Below are positions 43,391-54,948 of a DNA stretch of 64,000 bases, piece after piece. This DNA is from Usnea hakonensis. Taxonomy: Eukaryota; Ascomycota; Lecanoromycetes; Lecanorales; Parmeliaceae. The position numbers and the translations under genes were made by a program. The notes below the pieces were generated by a model. That model ran no database searches and was not told the DNA's origin. It saw nothing but the letters and a program-made list of their open reading frames with translations. The DNA lies in contig BLJB01000130.1 of the NCBI GenBank assembly GCA_013423325.1, forward strand, positions 186,001-250,000. Reading direction: 5' to 3'. Position 1 is the stretch's first letter. Each line of letters opens with the position of its first letter.

Positions 43391-45245
43391 CTACTTTTTG
43401 TCATCGCTTGTCGGTGGGGTGACAAGTTTTTCGGGCAGTGCGCTCTCTGGAATTACTTTGAGATTTGTTTTTGCGGTATCGGTGACATCGGATTTTTCTG
43501 ATGTGGTCGATGAAGGCGTGTCAAACGGATTTTGCTCCATAGACTCGGGTGTCTGTTGCCTGTCGGAGATGCCATGAGACTCAGGTCCTGGAGTTTCCTC
43601 CCGTCCATTTCTGCTTTCCTCGTCCAGCTTCATTTGGCCCTTGCTGACTTGACTTGCAAGGTCCTTGTCTTCCTCTTCATGATCAAACATCTCCGTTTCG
43701 TCACTGTCAGTCATGACTTCGGTCCCATCTCCAAGGAGTATAATTCTGCCAGATCGACCCCCGACAGCACGATTGCGTTGATCCAGGTCGAGATCATAGT
43801 CATCTCCACTGTCTTCGAAATTTTGTCGCATACCGGGACCGCGGAATTCTGCTGTTGAGCTCACTGTAAGTATCAACCAACATATGCAGGTACGGAAGAA
43901 AATACCATATTCTGGGGCTGCACAAGGACCATCACCCTTGGCTACCCGATCCCCGATCTCTTTATACCACTCGTCCTTGCTCTTCCCCCTCAGAAGAGCA
44001 ATAACAATCATTGTCATGTTGTCACAGCCTACGCCCCCAGTTTCGCTATTCGAGGCGAGGCAATTGTCCATCATGTTTTCGCTAATCTTGGAAAGCTCCT
44101 GTTTGGCTGCAATACCGCGTCTGACAAACTCAACAACAGCTTGCGATGACTGACAGTCCCATATTCCTGTAAAGTGGCTGTCAGTGGACGTGCATAATCT
44201 AATACGTAGCTATCCGTCTGCGTACCATCACAAGCAATTACAAGAAACTCGTCATCATCGGTGATCGTATGAGCAATGACATCAGGAAATGCGGTTACAA
44301 TTTGCTGTTCAGGTAAGAGCTCGGCACTCTTTTTAAATTCGAAATCTCCGATGGCTCGAGACAGCGCAAGGTTGCCGTTGACACGACCAAAATCAACAAA
44401 ACCCCCAGCAGCACATATTCGAGCTTTCTCTCCTGATTTAAACAGTAAGTTACTGCCTTTAAGAGTCAAGGTGATAGACATTTACCCTCGTTCTGAGGCT
44501 TATGATCGTACGATAAAGGTTTCGCTCTGCCTTTGACCCCAAGGACGGAACGTGAGTCACCAGCATTGCCCTAGGACTCATCAGCGGACAATACCTTAAG
44601 AAAGAATCAGAGACAATTACTGACCACGTATATCGTGGTTTTTGATATCAACCCCACAGACGCGGTGCAGCCGGAAACCTCTTCCTCGTACTTTGGATCT
44701 GTGTTTTTGGTCAGATTGGCCCTCAACCAGAAGTCCAAATGCTTACCACTTAGTATGGCTCGATCGGTCGCGAGGAATCCATCTTTGAGCGCTTGCTCAA
44801 AGTCCTTATTCTTGAACGCTTCTTGCTTTGCTAGAATTTTGTGTATGTTCTCGCCTGCAAATAGCGCAACCTTGTCTCCCCCATGTCCGTCGTACACCCC
44901 AAAGAAACTCAGTCGGTCTTCTGGACCTGCAGCTACAAATCCTTTATCCGCATCTTCTGCCTGCAGATCTAATATAGCGGCATGTGCATCTTCCATACTG
45001 ATACGCCACCCTTGCATAGCAGAAACGCCGAATGCCACTCGGTCATCCTGGCCATCGCTGGAGACCTGGGTTATGATGCTGTCAGCTCTATCTCAGCTTG
45101 ATTGAGCGACAGTATGTTGTGACAGTGAGGCGCCAATCGTGGAAGTGGGCAATCAAGTGTATCACGCGACCTCGAGACTGGCGACTCAGGTAGGGCCATA
45201 AACACGCACCTTCTCGACTACCGGCTCAGACAAAGTTTGACCCAT
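43391..45245 (-). CDS. PP2C-type serine/threonine phosphatase (Ptc2/3-like)
   Basis: PP2C phosphatases are Mn/Mg-dependent enzymes; Ptc2/Ptc3 dampen the HOG pathway and checkpoint kinases. The seven exons are 45245-45210, 45065-44747, 44698-44625, 44570-44486, 44432-44226, 44166-43906 and 43851-43391 (480 aa). It opens MGQTLSEPVVEK (a potential N-myristoylation glycine) and then AFGVSAMQGWRISMEDAHAA. Metal-binding motifs are FFGVYDGHGGDKVA, GNAGDSRSVLG, LALSRAIGDFEFK, LVIACDGIWDC and GGVGCDNMTMIVIAL. A typical APEYAEFRGPGM junction leads into a 150-residue acidic tail. All introns are about 50-150 nt and keep frame; the third uses a weak GTCAGT donor. Length and motif order fit the Ptc2/3 group. 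Confidence 0.93.
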
Positions 45246-45833
45246 ACTAACACCGCCTGAGAGAATCTTCTGGTCACCTTCTAGTCTTGCTCGGCGACCG
45301 ATAGAGAGCAACGGAGGGCAATAGAGGGAGCGAGGGTCTTTTTTTGAGGGTCCACAATGTGGATAAACAGGATCAGGCCAGTAAATAGTGTTTCTGTGAG
45401 AATTTCATGTACAATCAGAAACACGTAGTGTTCTAAGGGCGTCTATTGCTGTAGGTGTCTCCGAGCGTGAAAAGAAATTCTCTAAGAAGTCAGCTAGGCG
45501 TAATAAGTATTATCTATCATAGTAAAAGACGTACATCTTGCTCACTCATAATCTCACTCGCAAGTGGCGCACCAGGGCGAGATTGGGACCGAAGTATAGC
45601 CGTGAGCCCTAGACCGATACGGAGTAGTCTTGCAGTCCCTGCAGCCTACAGTACTTCGCATCTACGGATAAGTACTCTGGAGTGCTCTCATTAGATTGGT
45701 CCCAAAGGCCCAGGTCGATAGGAATACGGTCCATTAAGAATAGAGATAAGTGCTATAACAGTAACAGTCTATCATCGGAACTGAGGAGCTCGTAAGACAC
45801 TTTACGGAGTAAGCCTTTCAGCAATACGCACAC
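45246..45833. other. Intergenic region between Hv1 and PP2C genes
   Basis: This 588-bp stretch should hold the PP2C promoter and the Hv1 3' UTR. I see no gene or repeat of note. Confidence 0.5.
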
Positions 45834-46785
45834 TTATTGCTCGCTATCACTATTGTCGTCCACAGCTTGTAATTGGCGCTTCAACTCTTTATTTTCTGCC
45901 TCCAGCTTTTCTATCTTCTCATTAAGTTCCTCCATTTCTGCAAAGAATTGGAAGTCAGCAACATTTCATTACAACGAGGCAATGCTAACATATTAAAATA
46001 GACTCAAGCATTGGAAGATGTCAGGGGTGGATGGATTCGATCGAATGTACGCACGGTCTGAAGCTCCAGCTGAGAATTCCTCGACGATCTTAAATATACG
46101 CCAAAGTCTCAGTATGACAACGATCGACGCTGCCTCCTCAAGCTCATCCTTCGGACCTGCACAGAATTTGGAGTCAGCGTCTGTTCTGCATTCAAGAAGT
46201 CGACAGCTTCGATCTTAGAAACAAAACTACTTCTACGCCCTGAACGGAGCTTTGTGGCCCAACCACCGGCGTTGAATGGGAAGGGTGTGCGCCAAAATGG
46301 ACATACAAACGTCAATGATGAAGCCCGCAATAATGATTGCAGCATCGAAGCAGTGGAACTTGGATTTGAAGTAACTGAACGAGCTGTTAGCATTGATCGC
46401 TCTGCCGGAAATGTACTCCTCACCTGAATCCAAAGGCCCAGATACAAGCCAGCAGCTCGACCATGAATAGACAGCTAAACACAAGACTGACAATCCCAAG
46501 CGCATCCTGAGCCTTGGGCAGTCCATCACCAACGCTATCGCCTTTGCCACAAGAGCGATCACATATGTATAGGCTGATGAGGAAGTCCGCAAAGATACAA
46601 CCCACATCCATAGATACAAGTAGCAACACAGCGTAGTGACCGTATATGGAGGAGAGGAAGCGCCGAGTCTGCTTGCGGGTCGAATTGTCGTAGGCGACTT
46701 GGAGGTAGTCATTATGCTTCGTCCCAGACTGCCGTTCCTCCAGACCGCCATCCTGAAGGAGGGGTTGGTTCTCGTCGCCACTCAT
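45834..46785 (-). CDS. Hv1: Voltage-gated proton channel Hv1 homolog
   Basis: Hv1 proteins are isolated voltage-sensor domains that conduct protons out of the cell. Exons are 46785-46424, 46374-46307, 46156-46055 and 45937-45834 (211 aa). Four membrane helices are present. S1 has VSMDVGCIFADFLISLY with the selectivity Asp at about D60. S2 has VSLVFSCLFMVELLACIW with E110. S3 has FHCFDAAIIIAGFIIDVC with D131. S4 has SIVVILRLWRIFKIVEEF with charges R160, R163 and K166. The C-terminus is a heptad coiled coil (MEELNEKIEKLEAENKELKR), which sets dimer formation in animal Hv1. Splicing restores each helix in frame. The third S4 charge is Lys rather than Arg. It is divergent from FMT1 by 261 bp. Confidence 0.92.
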
Positions 46786-47046
46786 TGCAATGGTTGTTGG
46801 CTAGTCTATCTCCCAGAGGGTTGGTGTCTGGCTGGGCAAAAGCGAACGGAAACGGACGCTGGTCAAGATATTTGCATTCGAGTCTCACGAATCTGCATGA
46901 ATTAGCAAAGGCGAACGACAATGCCATGACAGCCATCGACCGGTAGCACCTACCATACTCACACCTTCGTGAACGATGAAAGGAAGATAAGGGTTCTGCC
47001 AAGAGATCGAGTCTTGGCAAGAAACTTGTAAAGTCCGGGTCCCTGC

Positions 47047-48430
47047 ATGAATCTTCACTCGTACTCTATCCCTCTATCCCTAATTGCGAAAGAAATTTCT
47101 TCGCGTTACGAGATGCGACTACAGCCACGTCCGCTACTATTCACGTGCTCCCTCAAAAGGACGGGTCAAACACGTTCTTATGTTAGTCAAGTTACTTCTG
47201 AACCTTTACGTATCCTCTTCTGCGGATCGGATGACTTCAGTATTGCCTCTCTCCGAGCTCTATACAAGGTACACAAGCGAGACAAAGCCTTAATCGAGTC
47301 AATCGATGTCGTATGTCGACCGGCCAAGCCAGTAGGCAGAGGTTTTAAAAAAACACGAGAAGGTGAGTTCTTTCAAGCTCGGTTCTTCGTCTACTCTCTG
47401 AATTAGAACAAGTCCCCATTTCCCTGATTGCAAAGGACTTGGCCTTGTCTTTACATGAGATTGATACTTTTACCAAGTGGAAGGTCCGTCGTTCGTGACT
47501 CCATTGTACAGACAGCAATAATGAAAAGGACTAGCCACCTATGCCTAATGGCTTGCCGATAAACTTGATCGTTGCAGTCTCCTTTGGGCTTTTTGTACCT
47601 CCACGAATCCTTGAGGGGACCAGATATGGAGGGCTCAATGTCCACCCTTCCATGTTACCTGAGTATGGGATCATAGCACATATTCACCGCCTTCTCACAA
47701 GTAGTCTAATGCGTGCAGCTTCTATGGTCCTGCCCCGTTACATCACACCCTTCTATCGGGATGCCAAAGATCTGGAGTGACAGTACAGACCTTACATACC
47801 AAACATTTTGATCAAGGCACCATCCTTGCCCAGACACCCTACCCCGGGTTTGAGCATGGCTGTAAAACTGTGTCAGAATTGTTGGCCTTGATGTCGACTA
47901 AAGGCGCAGAAATGCTCGTGCACTGCATCAACAATCATCTCTACTTGCAGTCAGCGGAAAGTTTTATTAGGCGCCAAGAAGATCGGATTACCGGGACAGC
48001 ACGTGCAGCTCCCAAAATAACTTCGCAGGACAAATACATAGATTGGGACACATGGACCGGTGAAGTAATAGTCCGAAGACATCTTGCTATTGGCCCTCTA
48101 TGGAGTTTCGTCAAGACCGCACGAAATACACGCAGGTTAATTTGGACTTCCGGTTTCTCTGTATCAGAAGAGGTTGCTGTTGGTATAGATCTTCCCGTTG
48201 GACAGCTAGTGGTATTGGGGAACGACAGTTTTGTCGATGAACAAGTCGCTTACATACGTACTTGTGACGACCAAGTTCTCAAGGTCAATACAGTTAAGAT
48301 TGAGGGTGGCGTAGAACTCCCACCCCTACAAGCTGCAAAAAAAGCCGACATGGTTGACCATAGCCGATCTGGTCAGGATGACTCAGTGACTCGAATTGTG
48401 ATATCTACGGACTCGCTCGATAATCGATAA
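47047..48430 (+). CDS. FMT1: Mitochondrial methionyl-tRNA formyltransferase
   Basis: Fmt1 formylates initiator Met-tRNA in mitochondria using 10-formyl-THF. Exons are 47047-47362, 47407-47483, 47535-47662 and 47719-48430 (410 aa). The N-terminus is a presequence; a second in-frame ATG at 47113 (MRLQPRPLLFTCSLKRTG) looks even more like one and may be the real start. Domain blocks are LRILFCGSDDFSIASL, INLIVAVSFGLFVPPRIL, GGLNVHPSMLPDFYGPAPLH and GVTVQTLHTKHFDQGTIL, with the catalytic N, H and D in NVH and DQG. The C-terminal domain follows. Joining exons 3 and 4 rebuilds the catalytic loop across a 56-nt intron. Intron 2 has a weak GTCCGT donor. Confidence 0.93.
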
Positions 48431-48663
48431 TGAAGAGGATCGCAACGCTCTCGCAATCTTGGTAAAAGATAAGAAATTGAAAAAAACTCATCAGACTGAA
48501 AAATTGATACGTAGTGGCGAAACTCGATATCGCGGAACTATGCAGGGTCGGTCCGATGCGGGCATAAATGCGGGGGAGCTGAATTTCAACTTCCGAGGGT
48601 CCCACTCAAAATGCAACATCAGCAAAGTTGTGAAAGATTGGATCCATAGTAAAAACAAGAAGA

Positions 48664-49908
48664 ATGCCTTACAATCTCAAGGACAGGAATGTACTGATTA
48701 CAGGAGCATCGAGGTAGATAACCTGAGTCAAGTCACTCGGTGACATGTGTGGTATCAATGCTGACCCTGAATGCTTAAACATTCTAGGGGCCTAGGCGCA
48801 CTGATAGCAGAGAAGTTTGCCGCTGAAAATTGTAATCTGGCGCTAAATTACATGGCAAGCCAAGACAGGGCGGAGCAGGTCGCCGAGAAGGTAGAGAGAG
48901 TGTACAAGATCAAGCCCATCCTAATTCAAGGAGTATGACTTCTTTATTTCCACCCTCAATTTTCGAAGTGCGGTCTGAAAGGTTGATCAGGACGTGGGGA
49001 AGCTTGCAGATTGTGAGAGAATTGTGCAAGAGGCAATCGATGGATTGGGGGGTCTGGACGTCATCATCTCAAATGCTGTAGGTTTCGCTCTTCATGTTAG
49101 CAAGCCTTTTAGAAGACAGTAACCTTATGATTCAATTAATGTGCTGGCCTTGTCTAATGTATACAGGGCTGGACAAAATTTTCAAAATTTGGAGATCTTG
49201 ACTCTCTCAACGAAGCCGAATGGGACAAGGTATTGAAGCAGAGCTCTTTTTGCGGGATGCGGTTAATTTCAGGTTCCAGTGCTGGGCAGTCAACTGTAAA
49301 GCAAACCTGCACATTATTCGAAAAGCTCTGCCGACTTTCAACGCCAACGCAGAAGGTGGAGTCTTTCTTTTGACTTCCTCGGTTGCGGGTGTGGCGGCGT
49401 CTGGAAGCAGTATGGCATACTCTGTCTCCAAAGCTGCAGGTTTGGACTCTATCCGCCATCGTGGTAGCAGGACCTGCTGACAGTTTCTTCGAAGGGCTCC
49501 AATTAGTAAAGTGCTTAGCATCAACGCAAGGCCCGAAGGTCAGAGTTAATGCAATTCTCCCCGGACTACTCTTGACAGAATGGGTGAGTATTTAGGAGAG
49601 ACGTGCGGTCTTAGATCTGATGCTAATCTAGGGCGCCAATTTCACGCCGGAGAGGCTCCAGGAGGCGAAAGACAAAGCCCTCCTAAAGAAAGAGGTCGAT
49701 TCGTCAGTATTCATTGCAAAGATTCGTGCAAGCTGAGTCTCGAGCAGACCGACCTTGACGACTGTGCGGACGCCTTCGTCGCTGCAGCAAAAAATAGCTC
49801 CATGACGGGGCAGAACATTCAAATCGGTTCGTATCCTAGTAGCGGTTGCCAACCACTTCTAACCACCGTGTAGACTCTGGTCTCATGATGCTAGGAAGAG
49901 AGGTCTAG
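48664..49908 (+). CDS. Short-chain dehydrogenase/reductase, nine exons
   Basis: This is a classical SDR of 256 aa; the substrate is not known. Exons are 48664-48713, 48788-48932, 48991-49077, 49167-49229, 49280-49439, 49495-49583, 49632-49694, 49748-49826 and 49874-49908. Motifs, in order, are NVLITGASRGLG (NAD(P)-binding TGxxxGxG, across intron 1), LDVIISNAG (NAG), LLTSSVAG (catalytic Ser), MAYSVSKAAG (YxxxK) and VRVNAILPGLLLTEW. It ends QNIQIDSGLMMLGREV. Eight introns in 1.2 kb is a high density for this window. The donor of intron 7 is ambiguous: GTCGAT at 49695 gives a 53-nt intron, and a later GT gives 41 nt. All other joins are clear. Confidence 0.92.
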
Positions 49909-50067
49909 CCTTCCTTGATATGACTTCGAAGGACAAGTGAGATGTCCTCTATCACCTTAGGTTGTTTCTTAGCTTCCGGGAATGTACTCGGGCAACACCT
50001 GTGGCCATAGATGTGCAACCTAGCCGATGGATCTTTCGCAAAGAGCGTTGAAAAGGCCCAGGCATAA

Positions 50068-50991
50068 ATGTTCTTTGTTCTTTGCGAGAAAAAGAAAACG
50101 TTGAAGCGATGGTTGCGTTCAAGCCCTTGTTCCATTGTTCTGATATTCTTCAAGACCCTCAATTCTCCGCGTCCTCTACTGCTGCACCCTTTTCAAGCAG
50201 TTTTCAAAGGACCTTGCTTTTTGAAGAAAAATCAAGCTGAATTTAAGCGATCATCCCCACTCAGAGCCGGTGTCCCAGTCACGACGACTATGCCGATGAT
50301 AATTCCAGCAACTAATACTCCCATTCACAATCTCTCTACGCCATCCACAACTTCGTCCACCGCTTCCTCTTTTGCCAACCCGGCCGAGCCATCTCACAGA
50401 TGCATCTCCCATTGCTGTCCCATCAGCTCTCCCCACGATCGCGGCCTCTATATTTACCCCTTCCGCGTTGCTTTAAAAGCTGAGTCGAGGCGCATCTTCG
50501 CTCCCAGTGTTCCATCTCCAGACATCTTAGCAGCATATGAACGGTGCATCACGTTCGATGGTACAAGGACTGACGCAGAAATGTGGGTGGCATTCCATGA
50601 AGTGCATGTTGAGCCTTTGTTAGGAGATACAATTGCAGTCTGGGTAGCACCACTGCCTATGAGACAGCACAACGATGATTTTGACTTTGGTGAAGATGGA
50701 GGTTCAGCTAGGGCCAAGGCTGACGGCAAGGCTGAGAGCTGTAGACATCCATTCGGGGTCCTCAACCCGCCAGACGCAGTGTGGGAGGCGCATAGAAGGA
50801 TCATGCTGGGGGCGGGGGTCTTGAAGGATCAAATGCTTGTGGATGAATTTGCAGTGGAAAATGCTTATTATGGGACTGGACTTGGAAAGCAAGAGAATAC
50901 GTCACGTCGTTTCAAAGTAAGACGGCCGCGTTACTCCCCCCTGATCAGGGGCAAGCTGCGCAGGATCGAAGAGGTATTGGACTCAAAATAG
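50068..50991 (+). CDS. Hypothetical protein, no recognised domain
   Basis: I do not recognise this 307-aa single-exon frame. The N-terminal 75 residues from the first ATG are basic and hydrophobic and may not be translated; an ATG at 50290 (MPMIIPATNTPIHN) is an alternative start giving 233 aa. A Ser/Thr-rich stretch (about 75-105) is followed by a folded-looking region: RGLYIYPFRVALKAESRRIF, then ITFDGTRTDAEMWVAFHEVH and VEPLLGDTIAVWVAPLPM, later PDAVWEAHRRIMLGAGVL. The end is Arg/Lys-rich. Amino-acid use looks like a real protein, but function is unknown. Confidence 0.55.
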   Translation: MFFVLCEKKKTLKRWLRSSPCSIVLIFFKTLNSPRPLLLHPFQAVFKGPCFLKKNQAEFKRSSPLRAGVPVTTTMPMIIPATNTPIHNLSTPSTTSSTASSFANPAEPSHRCISHCCPISSPHDRGLYIYPFRVALKAESRRIFAPSVPSPDILAAYERCITFDGTRTDAEMWVAFHEVHVEPLLGDTIAVWVAPLPMRQHNDDFDFGEDGGSARAKADGKAESCRHPFGVLNPPDAVWEAHRRIMLGAGVLKDQMLVDEFAVENAYYGTGLGKQENTSRRFKVRRPRYSPLIRGKLRRIEEVLDSK

Positions 50992-52013
50992 AACATGCAT
51001 CAACCATAGAGCATCAGGATATGAAATGCCACTTGATCAATAGTGATCGAAGAAAGGGGAAATGCCGCGCTGAATAGCCCCATGAAGCCATCAAATACGA
51101 TATCTAATAGCAGGTTGTTAGACGCTTTTGAGGAACAAATGAGCTGTGCCACATTGAAGTACATACTCTGTTTGTTGAATAGCATACAATCATAATCCCA
51201 TATTTCATAGAATTGGGGGTTTTCACACGAATTTATCACACAGCAGTCTCCAATGAGCAGAGCTAAAAGTACCTACCTTAAGGTAGTTTCGCATATGGAC
51301 GTACTAGGTAAAATCTACTATACCCTAGTCCCGGAAGAGCTTAGTGGCCGCTCGAATGACTATCGCTCTTCACGGCTCTCGTACATCTTCACCACAACAA
51401 GAACAGCAGCTTGCAGAGCTGGTTCTTGCTGAGTTCTCTGTCCACCTCTCTCCTCCTTGTCTGTAATCCTTGACTCTCCATTTACCACTGTCCGTTCGAC
51501 CTAAATGTGCTGGGGTGTCAGGCCGGGCTCAGCAAGCAGCCGTTTCTCCTTTCCAGAATCAACGATCAAAATATCCAAAATCACAGGGAAAATACTCGTA
51601 CGACCGCTCTACCGTTGATGGAGTAATTCGGCTCATCGAAAGATCTGGATTGAAGAAGGACGAGGTGAGCATTGCGAGCGGGCAGCGCGTGGGGTCAATC
51701 CACTCAACAAGTGGAAGGAACGAGTCATTCAACAAGTATATCCAGATTTGGTATGCTCAATTTCCTGCAACACCTTCGGATCATATCGCAAAGTAGAAGA
51801 TATCACCACCAGTTCTATCATGTGACATCTCGTTACTAACATTCGTATTGCTCATGAACAGTGATTAGCCAGCAACATCCCGGCGCCAAGCCGCGTGGCC
51901 GACCAGTACCTATCTAGGCGGAAACATAAGATAGAGCTGCGATCAATAAGGGCGACGAACAGCTGCAGGATAGCGCTGTACGCCCGGCCCGTGTTGGCCT
52001 TTCACACTCCGCT
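50992..52013. other. 1-kb region upstream of casein kinase I
   Basis: The stretch holds an AGTACCTACCTTAAGGTAG motif at about 51268-51286. It also holds a 108-codon plus-strand frame (51470-51796) without family resemblance, which I read as promoter/5' leader rather than a gene. Confidence 0.45.
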
Positions 52014-53591
52014 ATGGCATCCTCATCCTCGAATGTGGTGGGCGTCCATTACCGGGTTGGGAAGAAGATCGGCGAGGGTTCATTTGGTGTTATCTTCGAG
52101 GGCACAAATCTGCTGAATAGCCAACAAGTCGCGATCAAGTTTGTACGTATCACGCACAATGATAAGTCGTGACGAATGCTGATTAGGATCAGGAACCAAG
52201 GAAAAGCGATGCGCCGCAATTGCGCGATGAATATCGAACCTACAAGATCCTGGTGGGCTGTCGTAAGTCTCCGCTATCGCTACTTGGAAGCAGAATTGCT
52301 AATGTCGTTTAGCTGGCATACCAAATGTCTACTACTTTGGCCAAGAAGGCCTTCACAACATCCTCGTCATCGATCTTCTAGGACCTTCTCTCGAAGACCT
52401 GTTCGACCACTGCAACCGACGGTTTTCCGCGAAGACAGTGGTCATGGTGGCGAAGCAGATGGTACGACCCAGGGAAAACATTCATTGTCAGACTCGGAAA
52501 TCTAACTACTCTGTAGCTATCGAGGGTACAAACTATCCACGAGAAGAATTTGATCTACAGGGACATAAAGCCCGACAACTTTCTCATCGGCAGACCTGGG
52601 TCCAAGTCGGCAAATGTCATTCATGTGGTTGATTTCGGCATGGCGAAGCAATATCGGGATCCAAAAACAAAACAACACATACCCTACAGAGAACGGAAAT
52701 CGCTATCCGGTACTGCGCGTTATATGAGTATTAATACACATTTGGGTCGGGAGCAGTCACGAAGAGACGATCTAGAAGCATTAGGTCACGTCTTCATGTA
52801 TTTCCTTCGAGGTGGTCTACCGTGGCAAGGCTTGAAAGCAGCAACGAACAAGCAGAAGTACGAAAAGATCGGAGAGAAAAAGCAGACTACTGCTATCAAG
52901 GATCTGTGCGAAGGTTATCCTGGTAGGTCTCCATGTTTTACCGAGAAGGGACGATATTAAACTGAACGCAGTGGCAGAGGAGTTCAACAAGTACCTTAGC
53001 TACGTCAGGAATCTGGGCTTTGAAGACACTCCAGATTACGACTATCTGCGCGAACTATTTACTCAAGCGCTCAAGAACACCGGCGAAGTCGAGGATGGGG
53101 AGTACGATTGGATGAAGCTCAACAATGGCAAAGGATGGGAGGCCCTGAAGCACCATCCCTCGGGACACCTCCACGCACCAAATGCAGTACCCAACTCGTC
53201 AGCTCGGGCTCTGGGTGGTGGAGCTGACACACCACGGGGACCTGGAACACCAGGAATCACTGCCCTTCGTTTAAACGCCGCGCAGCCCCTGCCCCCATCT
53301 CCGGCGAAACCGGGAGTGGGCAAAACGCGCGAACGGCAAGGCGCCTCTGGCGCAGCGCTACCAAAGCGTCAAAGCGGAGCGGCGGGGGGCCTTACAGATA
53401 TCGTCACGCCGACGGCGTCGACTCAGGCACAATTTCAGAACTCAACAGCGAACCTCCCCAACCGAATGAGTCAGGCTAATCCAGGCCTGAATCAGTCGTC
53501 AGCCGCTCAACAAGGATCGCGACAGCAAAATCCCGAGTCGCAGCCTTCAGCGCTTCAGAAGATGATGAAAGTTTTATGCTGCAGCAGGTAG
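52014..53591 (+). CDS. YCK1: Casein kinase I, Yck1/2 type
   Basis: Yck-type casein kinases are membrane-anchored Ser/Thr kinases acting in morphogenesis, nutrient sensing and endocytosis. Exons are 52014-52142, 52193-52262, 52313-52461, 52517-52922 and 52972-53591 (457 aa). The kinase domain has VGKKIGEGSFGVIFEG (P-loop), QVAIKFEPRKSDAPQLRDEY (catalytic Lys), IYRDIKPDNFLIG (catalytic loop), VVDFGMAKQYRDP (DFG) and the CK1 signature SLSGTARYMSINTHLGREQS. A Pro/Ser/Gln-rich tail of about 150 residues ends MMKVLCCSR, where the paired cysteines are the expected palmitoylation site. All four introns are 49-55 nt and keep frame. Confidence 0.95.
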
Positions 53592-54948
53592 CCAGATGTC
53601 GAGCAGGTCCTTGTACGTTTGTCCATTCTCTCCGTCCAGCATTGTCGAATTCGAGAGCGCTGTGCTGATGTGCAAAGGCTTGAGATGCATCTGAATCAAC
53701 CTAGCCCATGCCCATGTGACCTTTCTCGTCAATCGAATGTATACATGTTCGGATTCAATATCGCCTGTTGCAGCGAAACACCACCGCAAGGGTCATAGCT
53801 TTCTCCTGTGCAAAGGCGCTGGTAGCGGGCATGTTTGTCGACGCATCATGGCTCTCTCGGGACGGCCTCTATACGCTCGCTTTTGAGTTTTGTTTCACTC
53901 TTCATCCTTGTTCAAAAGTCACACACTGCCTTATCAAACTTTGTTCACCTCCATAATATCACCGACTTCCCAACCCCTGTTGTACAGCAAAGCCACACGC
54001 ACTGCACAGACAAGCCGGTGGCGAGATGAACGAGTCATGACGGAGTTTGCATTTTTCTTTGTCAGCGTGGGAGCATTGAATGGGTGCCAATGGCAGATGG
54101 GAAGTGACAGAGTAATTCTATATTCGGAGTAATAAGAAAACCGCAATCTTCTATAAACCTTGTGCCGTTGTGAGATGCTCTGAGCACTAATACTGACAAT
54201 TCGATCACCACGAGAAAGCGTGCATGGGGAACGCGACAAGAGAGAAGAAGCTTTGCTCCAGTTGTCATTGTTAGTATTATCCCAGATCAGGTTGGGGCCA
54301 ATGAAAGGAAGGCGCTCGAGTATTCTATTCTCCATCTTCCCTTGCCTAGCTATTTACATGTACTACCTTACTTTCTCATTATGAAACCCTCTCCGTCCCA
54401 GCTCGTTCGAGTGCATCATAGAACCCTCCTCTCTTGATCCTCTCCCCTCCTTCCCCCCAACCCTTTCTCTCTGTTCCCCCACGGAAAAGATCGTCGAGAT
54501 TGTCAAATCATGCCTCTCTCCAGCCGTGTCTCTCGCATCGTTTGTGATTGCCCTGCTACACGTTGGTCTCCGGGTCCTGCATTGAACGCAGGTTGTAGCC
54601 AAAGGGATGAGGATTTTGTTGTGAGCGCCGTACACTTAGCTTCATAAGTAAAGCTCAGGCATTTCGAGGAAGATCTCACTTGTGGTGTGTGTAGATGGAG
54701 TTGATCTGTCCGAGGGAAATATTATGGCGACCGAGGGAAGGGAGGAGGAACATAGGTGGACGGGGGCAATATTGATACATTTTTCTAGATTGGATAGAGT
54801 ACACGCTTCACAAAGCGCTTTTGGTCAAATACCTGTCTGTCAAAACGCCTACGCGCTACTGGTGCAGGCGTCCTGAAGCTCAACACAAACATAAGAGCCC
54901 TTTCGCATCCTTTTGTCGCTGACATGCCAATGTGGGTATTCGCACTCA
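53592..54948. other. 1.36-kb convergent intergenic region
   Basis: I find no supported gene between the CK1 and NUP133 stops. Short frames on both strands lack protein character. No tRNA or repeat was seen. Confidence 0.45.

Noticed and set aside
48459..48743. Plus-strand frame of 94 codons between FMT1 and the SDR gene
   Set aside because: The SDR start at 48664 and its exon 1 (TGASRG motif) use another frame in the same DNA, and the longer frame has no family character.
51470..51796. 108-codon frame upstream of the CK1 gene
   Set aside because: No motif and no clear splice structure; it lies in what should be the CK1 promoter and leader.
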